Shown in pieces: positions 24,059 through 34,719 of a stretch of DNA of 64,000 nt. Position 1 is the first letter of the stretch; each line of letters opens with the position of its first letter. Origin of the DNA: Epiperipatus broadwayi. Its lineage: Eukaryota; Onychophora; Udeonychophora; Euonychophora; Peripatidae. The translations under genes were made by a program, and so were the position numbers. A model generated the notes under the pieces. It saw nothing but the letters and a program-made list of their open reading frames with translations. It made no database searches and had not been told where the DNA came from. The stretch is taken from contig JAQFVV010012510.1 in the NCBI GenBank assembly GCA_028023455.1, positions 1,649,420 through 1,713,419 of the forward strand, given 5' to 3'.

Positions 24059-24150
24059 AGTCAAGCGTTGGTGGTCGAGTGGGCAAGCAGTTGTCCCGGA
24101 TTTGCGGGTTCGCTTCCCGGTCGATGCTTTGACACATGGAAAAAATAAAT
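24059..24150 (+). mobile_element. tRNA-like SINE, family G, copy G1
   Basis: A ~80-bp tRNA-like body has an A-box-like TGGTCGAGTGGGC and a B-box GGGTTCGCTTCCC. It is closed by an extended stem (GTCAAGCGTTG against CGATGCTTTGAC) and followed by an A-rich tail. Near-matching flanks AAGGCTTCATTA (left) and AAAGCTTCATTA (right) look like a target duplication. The anticodon arm is not canonical, so this is a tRNA-derived retroposon rather than a tRNA gene. Confidence 0.75.
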
Positions 24151-24714
24151 AAAAAGCTTCATTATTTATGAAGTAGATTCAAATTTGGCTTCCTAGTAAA
24201 TTATGTTAAAAGGTGACGCTCAACAAAAAACTATTACCAAAAAAGAACAAGTAGAATGGTTTGGTCTTACTACATTATTACCTAACTTCCCTAATTTATT
24301 TTTTGGCAGACAAAATAAACCAATAATTATGACAAAGCTTTTTATAAAGTATATGTTGATCATAAAATAAAACTATTGAAAAGTCATGATTCAAAAAGCT
24401 TAATGTAGTTCTGATTTTGGATAGACATTAAGTTCCTAAAGATTTTAATTTAGTGGCATTAAGCAGAGATTTTGTAGCTGTTATGAAATTCTTGTTTATA
24501 TATAACACTTTTTATAACTTTATGCAATAAATCTGAAAAGACAGTCTCACATCATAAAAAATAGATAATATACAAGAGAAACACAAGAATGTGATTGGTT
24601 TATAGTCTTTTAATAGTAGAAATAATTGGTGAAACTTAAAAAATTGGCTTTGTATTCTTTTTTGGATGCAAATTTTTTCATATAATAGTGCCACCTAGTC
24701 CAAGCTATAATAAA

Positions 24715-25165
24715 TAACAGATGCTAGAAGGTTGGACATTTTAATTCCTATTCAGTGGCTTCTTGTCCAATATTCCCAGACCAATTTCAAGCTTATAGCT
24801 TTCATGAATAAGGAACCTTGGATCTGAGAACAGTGCATCTGGATTGTAAGATCTAATAAACTCCTCTAGTACATATCTTTTACCTTTTTGGTTAGCTATA
24901 AAGTTATCAGTCCCAAATGAAACCACAAAAATGTTTTAATCAAAGTTAGTTTGCTTGTATAATCACACAGATCTGAATCCAGTTCAGTGTCTATATATTT
25001 TGGTGTCTTGAGACTATTGGATGAGAAGGCAGTGGATAATGTTTAAAATGAACAATATTCTACAATCTATTGATTGCTATAGCTTGCACTAGGCGGCGGT
25101 GTTGTATGAAGATATTTGCTACTGTTTTTAACAGCTTGTGTAAGCATAAGAAAAAATGGCCATGT
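24715..25165. repeat. HHR repeat family A, inverted pair (A2)
   Basis: The minus-strand part (24715-24900) carries TTCATGA, AAGC-tata-AGCTT hairpin, GAAATTGGTCTGGGAATATTGG. The core CTG is changed to TTC, so it is inactive. The plus-strand part (25055-25165) has ATTGATTGCTATAGCTTGCA, TTTTTAACAGCTTGTG and CATAAGAAAA as in the other A copies. Confidence 0.6.
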
Positions 25166-25819
25166 GAGTTTTTCAGATGCTGGTAAAAAGATATATTGGC
25201 CCACAAGTTTCACATTTTTTTCTTTTATAAAAGCATATAGTAATTAACAAGGTTTTATAAATTTAAGAACTGGATTGAAGATCTGAATCCATTACAGTTT
25301 TTAAATAACATGGGTGATCGGAAGGCTTTTATTTTTTTGTTTGTTGTATTTTGAAACAAATGTGATGAATGTGTTAATCATGTGTTGGCACCAACTTTTA
25401 AGATTTACTTTTTTTTAGTTCTTAATACTGTAACTCAATGAACACCCTAAATTCTTTTATACTTACAATGCAATAAAATTAATTAATATCTTGGTAATTA
25501 TGAAATAATATTTTATATTTGACACATACTAATTAGGAATGGTTTATGTTCAATGTCAATTCTATAAAGTATATATTTAAATGACCTTAAAATCTGGTTA
25601 ATATTAGTTTCGTACAACTCACTAAAACCTACTCACACTACAAATGGTTAATCTGCTTTTTTGATGAAACATTTACAGTTTAAATTTAAAAATTGTTATA
25701 AACATCAATTTAATATTAATAAATCTAATTATTGGAAGAATTCCAGCTCTTTACATTTAAAACAATTTTTTTTTTATAATTTTGTCTTTGGATAAATTAT
25801 TTATATGTTCTATTAAAAA

Positions 25820-25925
25820 AACTTTTTTTTCATATGTCAAATGCGTTGACCGGGAAGCAAACCTGGGCCAGCTGCTTGGAAGGCTGCTATGCTAACCACT
25901 AGGCCATCAATGCTTGATGAACTTT
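25820..25925 (-). mobile_element. tRNA-like SINE, family G, copy G2
   Basis: On the minus strand the copy reads TCAAGCATTGATGGCCTAGTGG, a B-box GGTTTGCTTCCCGG, GACATATG and an A tail. The flanks AACTTTT (left) and AACTTTT (right) may be a short TSD. Confidence 0.7.
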
Positions 25926-25929
25926 TAAA

Positions 25930-26645
25930 CTTTACTTGTGAAAAAAAACAAGGCTTCTGAATTGGCCTTGCTTCTGTTTAATTGAAATCATTGAAAGTAG
26001 TTTGTGCACATAAGCCATGACTTTCTGGAATGAATTGCGGGATTTTTTTTTCCATGATATAATAATGGAGTAATTCTTTTGTAGTAAGCTTGGGGAATTT
26101 TATCATGGAACTAATAGTTTTCCACCAAGCTTAAGGATATGTAGCTAATCTAGATACCTAACTAATAATCCGTGCATGAATATCTAACTATTATCAGCTG
26201 AAGGTTAAAAGAATCTCAGGCTTGATTAAGTATCCATTGTGATGATTAAAACAAAATACAATTGTTTTCAATGCTAGATGCATTATAAGATGTTGTGCAT
26301 CTATGGAAGTTATGCTTTAACTTATATTTGCATTTATTTTTATATATAAATAACTTTTAAGCAATTTGAAAATCTTTTGGAAAGTTAGAGTATAATCTGC
26401 TTCTGTAGAACTTTTTAAATAATACTATATCTTCTAACATCATATTAAGTATTCAGACTTTCAAACTTATATCGTTCTTTTTTTTATTTCAATAATTTTA
26501 TCTTGAAATTTCTAACAAACAATTTGGCTTCAATTCTATAATTTTAGGATGTTTGAATGTAGATAAAAATTGATCACTGAATAAAGATTTGAAAGCTAAT
26601 TAGTCACACATTAGTTGACTAACCTCTAAGGTTTGAAAGCTTTCT
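25930..26645. other. Gap with no recognised feature
   Basis: AT-rich sequence between two family-G SINEs. No gene seen. Confidence 0.5.
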
Positions 26646-26661
26646 CAAAGATTATATGTTT

Positions 26662-26770
26662 GTCAAGCGTTGTTAGCCGAGAGGTCATCGCACAAGCCTT
26701 GCAAGCAAGTAGTTGGTTGCAGACGGATGTGGGTTCGCATCCCGGCCGATGCTATGACATATGAAAAAAA
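26662..26770 (+). mobile_element. tRNA-like SINE, family G, copy G3, with perfect target duplication
   Basis: The body has TGTTAGCCGAGAGGTCATCGC (A-box region), a long variable-like arm GCAAGCAAGTAGTTGGTTGC, B-box GGGTTCGCATCCC, and GACATATG followed by poly-A. The 15-bp flank AAAGATTATATGTTT is perfectly duplicated at 26647-26661 and 26771-26785, proving insertion by target-primed reverse transcription. The perfect duplication suggests a young insertion. Confidence 0.9.
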
Positions 26771-27370
26771 AAAGATTATATGTTTTGCTTCTGTATTTCA
26801 TATTTTAAATAAGCTTCTTTATTTATATCAGAAAAAAATAACCCAAAATTTATTTTGGTACACATTAGTAAATAGTTAAAAAAAAGTAAATCAGATACCT
26901 TAGTTAATGATAATCCTGTCTTTATAGTAAAAAGTTTAATTTTGTTATAATTGCAGTACAAAGTTTAAATTATTTAATATTACGATATCATCTTTGTAAG
27001 TAACGTTTTCGCTTGCAGATTTAGTTAAAGGAAACTATTTTTTTTAGTTATCTTTTTATAAAATAAAAAAGATTGAGAACAGAAGATAAAAATTAATTCT
27101 ATAGAATCATTTTTATGTGTTGATACTTTTAAAAATTACAAATTGTGTCTTGTCAAATATTTTTATACGCCCTCTGATGGTATTTTAGAAAACTGGTTAC
27201 TATTGTCATAAGCAGAATATAATTGAATATTTTAACTCGTGATTCCTGTATACTTTAAATGTTTTTGTACATTATATAGCTTTAGGTAAATCTAACACAG
27301 AACTGAAATTTTCAGTATGGTAACTACTATTATGTGCTAACTAAAACTGACAATATATGGACTAAAACCA

Positions 27371-27480
27371 GTCGAGCGTTGTTAGCCGAGAGGTCATCGC
27401 AGTTGTCTTGCAAGCAAGTAGTTGGTTGCAGACGGTTGTGGGTTCGCCTCCCGGCCGATGCTATGACATATGGAAAAAAA
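27371..27480 (+). mobile_element. tRNA-like SINE, family G, copy G4
   Basis: Nearly identical to G3, 709 bp upstream: GTTAGCCGAGAGGTCATCGC, GCAAGCAAGTAGTTGGTTGC, GGGTTCGCCTCCC, GACATATGG and an A-run. A weak flank match (AAAACCA against AAACCCA) may be the TSD. The open frame across it (27334-27702) is not a gene. Confidence 0.85.
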
Positions 27481-27830
27481 CCCATTGTTTTATATAATCA
27501 CATCATCTTCAGGAATATAAAGAAAAATGTTATGAAGGATAATGTAAATATTTCACATTTCCATCTTTTATATATATATATAATTATACCACTTATTTTT
27601 CAACAGGTTTATCAACTTTCATCTTTTGATGGCTTATTTTGGTTCACTTTTCACAAATTTCCAATATTATTTTTTTCTATTATAAAATTTTTATTTTTAT
27701 AATCTTAATTTTATTTTGTCTTTCTAATTTTGTTTCATAGTCATCTTGTTTTTTTAGTTTTTATTTATGTCATCTCCATTATTATGTCTGAACTGTTAAC
27801 ATTCTTTGTTTCTATATGTATCTTCTAATG

Positions 27831-28317
27831 CAGGGGTGGGCAATTGTTTTGACTCGGGGGCTGCAGAGGGTGGCGAAGGGTCACATTGAGGGACACTTTG
27901 TGGAAGCATAGGGCCACAGCTTTTTTTCATGACACAATAAACACACTACTTTATTCCATGTATTACCAAGAAATATTTGTTTTTCCATTCTTCATTAAAC
28001 ACATGACATTCATCACCCATTTTACATTTTTTCAGTGGGTTCATGGTCTCACTAAAGTTGGTAATGTATATATTTATTTGCTAATGCAAAGACAAAGTTG
28101 AAATTAACCTGATCAACTGGAAAAGCACTGCACATCGTATCTACACTGCACATGCGTATTGATGTGGCCATCCTAGTGGAAAATACAAGATGAATCTTCA
28201 GTCATGCACCGGAAAGAAATCTCAGTTCAAAGCAGATTTTTTCTGATTATCTTGGTGGGCTGCATAAAAACTCTTAGCAGGCTGCATGTGGACCTTGGGC
28301 CACTATCCCACCCCCCG
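27831..28317 (-). mobile_element. hAT relic with 8-bp TSD
   Basis: The TIR start CAGGGGTGGGCAATTGTTTTG is typical of hAT superfamily ends. The perfect 8-bp TSD TTCTAATG is at 27823-27830 and 28318-28325. The interior matches the copy at 31814-32279 in reverse orientation (for example CAATACGCATGTGCAGT against CAATACACATGCGCAGT when oriented alike). It is internally deleted and has no transposase domain left. Confidence 0.85.
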
Positions 28318-28825
28318 TTCTAATGTATTACTTTTTCATGTTTGTTGATGGTTGATTTAATAAGTTTAAAGTTGAAGTGGATGTAATTGTAAATTATTAT
28401 TGCCACCCATCAAATGTTTTTATTATTTGATTATATCAATTAGTCAAGAAGCAATATTTTGAAGTAAAAAAACAAAACAAAAAAACAAATTGACTCTAAA
28501 AAATCTTTCAAAATGCATAAAATGATATACTTGTATTTTATATGTTTTTACTATAAATACTGTGTAGTTTTTATTATTAATTTATCTATCTCATTATACA
28601 ATTTGCATTTTTTTTTTAATTTCATAATATTTCATTATATTCTATACATTTCCAGTGCTACAGTTAGACCAACTAAATAGGCTCAGTGCAAATTTCAATG
28701 AGAAATACAAATTTAGTATAAAATAATTTAAAATAAAATTAGTAATTGAAAGTTTTGGAGTTTTTTTTCTTTCAGAACAAATTAGCATTTTTTGGTGAAG
28801 AAAAGGAGTAAGTAACTGACCTTGT

Positions 28826-29060
28826 CTACGATGCAAAATAGTCTGACACTTACGGTTTCAAAGCTTTTCTTTTTTATATTATTCCAGAAAACATTCTTAC
28901 TTCATCCATCCACTTCAAATATAGTTTATTTTTTGAGTCTCTTAAAATCTCCCATGAATTATTTTAGAACATCGATTACCAGTGTATTATCTCTAAGCAA
29001 CATATGCCGTCGAACACCATTTGCGATCGAGTTTTTCAACGATATTAATGATTTTTTATA
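28826..29060 (-). pseudogene. RTE-1 LINE relic, C-terminal piece
   Basis: The minus strand, with stops and one frameshift, retains IDVLK.F, GDFKRLKK and WMDEVRMFSG..., matching the W-x-I-x-x-L-x-W...KRPR...WMxEIRKxAG pattern of the RTE-1 3' end (compare 62203-62346). It is strongly decayed. Confidence 0.5.
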
Positions 29061-29069
29061 TATATAGAT

Positions 29070-30140
29070 TTCACTTTTGATTGTTTCTTATTAATCTCAT
29101 CTCTATATAATTTAGGAACATTTCTTATCCCTTAGTTTGCCCATCTGATGCCATATTATTTTATTTTGTTTTTTTTGTTGTTGTTCATTTTGTTTGATGG
29201 CGGTGATCCCCATTGTAATAACAATAGTCAAATTAATCTGCTTTTCAGAATATGATATTTTGGATGTTTTAATTTTGAAAACATTTCTGTTAAAATTACA
29301 ATTGAATTATTTACTAATTATTTTATTTTTTTAATTGAAACCATAAGTTAAATTTATTTGGGGCAGCATTTACTCTTTATAATAAAAACTGTTTCACATC
29401 CTTTGAAGTTTTTAATACGATTTTTTTTTAACAAATGTAGGAAGAAATATGAAACTTTTTGAAGTATATATAAAGCAAAAAAGAACAGACAATCAATAAA
29501 AGATAAAGAAAAAACATAGTTAGATTATTTTTGCAGTTTCCAAATACGTGAAAAAAAGCTCAGAATATATTCCATTTCTCTTCCGTTAGATTTGTTTTTA
29601 ATAGAATAAATTTCTTAATAACACATTTCTTTAATACCAAAGCAATTAAATAAATTGAATTTTTTCCCTTGATCAATTTCTGAAATGTATTGTTTATTTA
29701 TTTTTGGGACTTAATTAATTAATTAAGCTTTTTAAAGTTGATTTATGGTTTATGAGTAATTAATATTATTATCATAATAAAGTCAAATTTACGACAGTAG
29801 AAAAATCTAACAGCATTAAATACTTAATATATAAATCATTCGTAATAAACAATATTATGAAATAAATAATAGGATTTTTTGTAATGTTGGCAGTGTTATT
29901 ATTACGTATTTTAAAGAATACATATTATTATTAGATAACTAGTGAAATATACCATAAGTTTTATTCCAAAGAAATCTGGGTGTAATTAGGCAATAGGGTC
30001 CTATGGTCAATAAAACTAGACCGTTATTAAACAGTCTTTATAGCTCAATGCACGGCAACGATATTTCATCAGTTCTCTGAAGAAGAAAAAAGCATATTAA
30101 ATAGGCAAAACTCTCCATAAGAAATGGTGATCATGTGATG
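29070..30140. other. Gap with no recognised feature
   Basis: AT-rich. A GTGATCATGTGATG motif just before 30140 resembles the end of family-A repeats. No gene seen. Confidence 0.45.
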
Positions 30141-30149
30141 TTATATTAA

Positions 30150-30890
30150 CTAGCTTGGACGGTTGAAGAGTTGGAATGTGGAGTAGATTGAAGCCTGTCC
30201 ATTAAAATATGTGGATTGGCTATCTTAATACATATCTGAGCACTTAGAGCATATATAAGTAGAGATGGTAATATGGACCAACTGATGGTTGCTGGTTTAG
30301 CATGAAATACGTATATTGGTGATTATTTATCTTTTCAACATATATGTGTTCAAGTGTATCAGTGTTATGAGATAGTGTGGAAAGTGGTGGGTCGTGTGTG
30401 AAAGTCTGTGCTCATATACCCTATAAATTACATATACAGACACAGGTATATAATAAGCCTGTGTGTTTCAGTTATTATATAGTGGAGATGTCTGCCCATC
30501 CCTTGTATATGTATTAAATGGATTATGTCCTGTACATGAGGGAGCAGATTGACCTTAGGTCAACATGGGTGTGACAAGAATCTCAGGCTCAGGGTGGCCT
30601 TTGAGCATTCCATCATCAGATTTTCAATTGGATGGACGGTTGAAGAGTTGAAATGAGGAGTAGATTGAAGCCTATCCATTAAAGTATGAGGATTGGCTAT
30701 CTTAATATACATCTGAGAAGTTATAGCATATATGAGTAGAGATGATAATCTGAACCAACTGATGATTGCTGGTTTAGCATGAAATACGTATATTAGTGAT
30801 TATTTATCTTTTCAACATATATGTGTTCAAGTGTATAGACACAGGTATGTAATAAGCCTGTGTGTTTCAGTTACTTGCTAGTTAATGGAA
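30150..30890 (+). repeat. HHR repeat family C tandem dimer (C2)
   Basis: Two head-to-tail units have a period of about 477 bp. Each starts GGACGGTTGAAGAGTTG and carries GATTGGCTATCTTAATA, an HHR block (30280 and 30757) and TTTCAACATATATGTGTTCA. The first unit continues through a tRNA-like segment (TGTATCAGTG..ATGAGA, then GAAAGTCTGTGCTCA as a decayed B-box). The second is truncated within this part and shares the ACACAGGTATRTAATAAGCC ending. HHR 1 is CTGATGG (30282-30288; A9 mutated to G), HHR 2 is intact in its core. Confidence 0.75.
30755..30796 (+). ncRNA. Hammerhead ribozyme, family C (unit 2 of C2)
   Basis: Stem I is CCAA (30755-30758) with TTAG (30793-30796), one mismatch. The core is CTGATGA (30759-30765), with stem II TGCT/AGCA around ggttt and GAA at 30781-30783. 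Stem III is the 8-nt palindrome ATACGTAT (30784-30791), and H17 = A at 30792 gives an ATA triplet. All core bases are kept. The 4-bp stem II and one stem I mismatch lower the expected activity. Confidence 0.65.
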
Positions 30891-30894
30891 AGTG

Positions 30895-31805
30895 TTAAAT
30901 CTTTTTATTTACTTTTTAGCTGAAAATATCAGATGAATAGACATGTTAGTATCAATTACTAAAACTATTCTAAATAAATAGAATTGAGAAAATGAAATAC
31001 CTGAACTGATCTATATTTTCTTTAGTGGTTAGTCAAGAGCACCTCCTACTGCATTGTGGGTTAAGGTATTGGTTTACCAACACTAGATGCTGCTGATGCA
31101 AATAAGTTTTCTGTTTCACCCCTTAGTGTAGAACCTGGTTGTCAAAAAGCTCTTCTGTCTTATTTACTGACTTCTTATACCAACTGTGATGGTGGAATTG
31201 AGTTTGCAACTACATTTACATACATAACAATTCTGATTCCATAAACCCTCAAAAATAAAAATAAAATAGAAATAAACTTGATATACTGTAAGTTCTTAGT
31301 TACCCCTTTTGTTTCAGAACAAACAGAAATCTCAATTCAGAACATACTGTAATTATAGGCATCCTATTTAGGATTCCTTTTGCTTATTATGGAAGTTGAA
31401 GAACCTAATTAAAAATGGTCTAAAATGATCTGTTTCACACAATCTGCTAAGTTTTTAAGCTTGACAAATTACTCACTAAAATTGGGAGAAACAATTGTAA
31501 GATAATTAATATTTATGGGTGAAAAAGGACATAATAGTAGTACTAAAGGTGTTTTAACTATTATTTTTTTTAAATATAGATATATGAAATATGCAAATTT
31601 TATTTAATCCAAACACTTCAAAAGTTGAACAGAGAACATTAGTATCTAAAGAACTATTGAAATATAAAAGTGATATAGCTACTTTTAATAAAATTCATCT
31701 TCCACAGAATAAAATGTAATAAAACCTGCAAATAAATGTCTACAAGTTGTTTTTTTTTATAAAATGGCAGATATTTATTAGTTGAATGAAACTGCTAGAT
31801 GTTTG
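30895..31805. other. Gap with no recognised feature
   Basis: No gene recognised. 31030-31230 is less AT-rich than its surroundings but has no clear reading frame or repeat partner here. Confidence 0.45.
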
Positions 31806-31813
31806 GTTTATTG

Positions 31814-32279
31814 CAGGGGTGTGCAAATAGCGGCCTGAGGGCCACATGCAGCCTGCCAAGACAGTCAGAAAAATCTGCCTTGAACTGAGATGTCCTTCTC
31901 ATGTGTGACTGAAAATTTGTCTGATCCACTAGGATGGTCACATCAATACACATGCGCAGTGTAGATATGATGTGCAGTGATTTTCCAATTGATCTGGTTA
32001 ATTTCAATTTTGTCTTTGTATTAGCAAATATATACATTTCCAACTTTAATGAAAGCATGAACCCTCTGAAAAATGTAAAATCTGTGATGAATGTAATGTG
32101 TTTAATGAAGAATGGACAAACAAATATTTCTTTGGTAATACAGGGAATAAAGCAGTGTGTTTATTGTGTCATGCAAAAAGGTATGGCTCTCCGCTAACCT
32201 TCACTTCTACAAAATAGCTGCTGATGCGGCCCTCTGCCAACCTCTGCGGCCCATGAGCCAAAACAATTGGCCACCCCTG
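31814..32279 (+). mobile_element. hAT relic with BED-finger-like coding remnant
   Basis: The TIRs are CAGGGGTGTGCAAA and its counterpart ...GGCCACCCCTG, with imperfect 8-bp TSDs GTTTATTG (31806-31813) and GTTTACTA (32280-32287). In one plus frame around 32095-32170 the sequence reads EWTNKYFFG then AVCLLCHAK, the pattern of the BED-like zinc-finger segment in ZBED/GTF2IRD2-type hAT transposases. The catalytic domain is missing. It is the same family as 27831-28317. Confidence 0.8.
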
Positions 32280-32289
32280 GTTTACTATA

Positions 32290-33075
32290 ATGTCTAATTT
32301 TGTATTTTTATTCTTATAATTTCTAAAATGTCAATAAAAGGCCAATACTATTAAAACTTGAGCAATGATATCTATGTTCATTTTGTTGATGCATATATGG
32401 GTTCAGAAAAAGTTTTTATATCTTATGAATAAGCAAATTTTTTTTCTTTGATTATGAGTGCATATTAATAGGTACAATAAACTTTGATTTTAAGTTTTTT
32501 GGGAATAGTGATATTCTATAAACTCAAATAGTCTACAATTATTGAATTTGTGCACAACACGTGAATTTTCTATCACAAAGATTTACAGAAAAATCATTAT
32601 AAAGAAACTTGACTGCCTATATATTTAAAATAATGGCATCTTAATATCAAAAAAAAATATTAATATTTTATAAGCAGGTACAAATAATAGAATTTCTGAT
32701 CAAATTATAGATTAATACACTTCGGAATTAAAATAATAGTTGCATTATAAAATAGATGTTACTTTAGTTATACTCATAATAAACTTGATGTTTGCTTTTT
32801 AGAAGCATCTATTATTTATGCTAAGTCCAACAGCTTTTAAACATTACAATTGATAATCTGGAATTTCAAAATGGTCATGTGACTGATATGTGGAATTTTT
32901 TTTAGAAAGTATGTTTTGGTCACAATTAAATATATTTTTAGTTTCATTATGCTATTATTAGAGATTTGTTTAAAGAAAAATGTGTTTTTTTTTGCTTGAA
33001 GAATAATAAATTGAATGATAAACTTCATAGTCAATACAAAAATTTAAAGTAAAAGTCCAATATCAGACAAGAAGA
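32290..33075. other. Gap with no recognised feature
   Basis: AT-rich, no gene or repeat recognised. Confidence 0.5.
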
Positions 33076-33079
33076 TTTA

Positions 33080-33720
33080 AAAATGATTGATGGATTAAAA
33101 CTTAGTTTAGTCCCATATGGCTATTTCAGTTAGATAGCTGGATTGGAAGACATATGAATGAAAATTTCAGATTTTCTACTTAATACTTATACATTAGATA
33201 ATGTGCTGGCTTATCCTGGTATTTTTAATCTAATGCTTGAATATTCTGGCACATCACTGATGATGCCAGTAGCAGAAACTGGTCTGGGATTGAGGATATT
33301 CTGCAAAGCTTAAGAGCTTATTTTGCGAGCTGTATATATAACATTTGTAAATACAAGCTTATTAAATTAGGTCATGTGACATCTGACTTGATTTTTTTTT
33401 TGCTATTAAGGTTTTGGTGATTTTATATTGCTAAAGCTATTAATATATGGTGTGTTGAACTTAGTTCAATCCCATATGGATATTTAAGTTATATATCTAG
33501 ATTGGAAGACATATGGATGTCTGAAAATTTCAGATTTTCTACTTAATAGTTATATATTAGATAAAGTGCATGGCTTATCCTGGTATTTTTAATCTAATGC
33601 TTGAATATCATGGCACCTCACTGACAATGCCAGTAGCAGAAACCAGTCTGGGGTTGAGGATATTCAGTAAAGCTTATTAAGAGCCTATTTTTCGAGCTCT
33701 CTCTATAAAAAATGTTTAAA
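33080..33720 (+). repeat. HHR repeat family B tandem dimer (B4)
   Basis: Two head-to-tail units repeat CCCATATGG.TATTT, GATTGGAAGACATATG, AATTTCAGATTTTCTACTTA, TGGCTTATCCTGGTATTTTT and AATCTAATGCTTGAATAT, each ending in an HHR. The predicted cleavage sites (after 33284 and 33648) are 364 bp apart, so this is one unit length. HHR 1 (33252-33290) keeps CTGATGA, GAAA and the GTC triplet. HHR 2 has CTGACAA (G8 changed to A) and stem III ACCAGT. Confidence 0.85.
33252..33290 (+). ncRNA. Hammerhead ribozyme, family B (unit 1 of B4)
   Basis: Core CTGATGA is 33257-33263, stem II TGCC/AGCA has one mismatch (33264-33274), and GAA is 33275-33277. Stem III is ACTGGT (33278-33283), and C17 at 33284 sits in a GTC triplet followed by TGGG. 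Stem I is weakened because CATCA pairs only partly with TGGGA. The core is complete and the helices are partly damaged. Confidence 0.55.
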
Positions 33721-33879
33721 ACTAAATTTAATCTGCATGCACACATATGTGCAGTATATAAGCATTGTATTTAGCTGAAATATTAAAAAATTATCATAAA
33801 GATTTGAGTTCAAATACAGGATATTAAATCCAGTAAAATTATTAAAAATTAAATCTAAAAGATAGAGCAGGACAAAATA

Positions 33880-34560
33880 GGTTTGAAAGATTGATTGAAC
33901 CCAGGATATTGTCATATTCTGAAGAATATTTATAAAAATGCAACAGCAACAATTAGATTACATAATGATACTAGGAAGATTAACATTGAGATGAGTGTAA
34001 GGCAGGGTGATTCCATATCTCCAAAACTTTTTACAGCAGTACTGAAAGAAATATTTTGTGGATTAAAATGGGAAGCTAAAGGAGTAAAAGTAAATGAAGA
34101 TTATTTAAGTCATTTGTATTTTTCAGATGATGTAGTTGTTTTCGCAAAGAATGCTTCAGAGCTGCAGGAAATGTTGCACCAATTATCAAATAAAAGTAAG
34201 ATTAAAGGTAAATGTTTAAACAACTCAAGTAATGTTTAATGGATTTTCTCAAAAAAATGAAATAAAGATTGATTATGATGAGTTCTAACAACTATAAATA
34301 CATTGATCAGATGATTACTACAGATGGAAACATAATGGATGAAGTTTATCACAGAATTAAACTTGGTTGAAGTGCTTTTGGTAGAACTAACTTAATAGTA
34401 AAATGAAATGTGCCTATCTATTTGAAAAGATTTTTAATAAATGTGTTTTACTGGTTCTTACTTATGGATCTGAGACTTAATAAAAGAGCAATGCAGAGAC
34501 TTCAGACTACTCAAAAATGTATGGTGAAATATTAACTTCACTCTAAATTACCAACAATGT
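33880..34560 (+). pseudogene. RTE-1 LINE, RT palm fragment
   Basis: Open codons at 33895-34239 encode GYCHILKNIYKNATATIRL, VRQGDSISPKLFTAVLKEIF (RT motif B region) and HLYFSDDVVVFA (motif C, with the usual FADD as FSDD and both catalytic Asp kept). Beyond a stop the relation continues with KIDYDE, TTDGNIMDE and MQRLQTTQK through frameshifts. It lacks the endonuclease and the 3' end, so it is non-functional. Confidence 0.85.
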
Positions 34561-34719
34561 TGATAAAGGTATGCATATAGTTCCAACAATAGATGGATTT
34601 ATTCTATTATTAATTCTTTGTTCAACATTTAGAGTGCTTTAAAGTCATAGCCTGGACAAGTGTGATTTACTCCCTTTGTTTACATATACATTAAGCTGTG
34701 CTTAATTTAAAGTATTAAA

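Noticed and set aside
24059-27480. Functional tRNA genes at the family-G loci
   Set aside because: Box B is good, but the anticodon arm and spacing are not canonical, A tails and TSDs are present, and copies are dispersed. They are tRNA-derived retroposons.
27334-27702. 122-codon ORF
   Set aside because: Reads through a SINE into AT-rich DNA; no domain.
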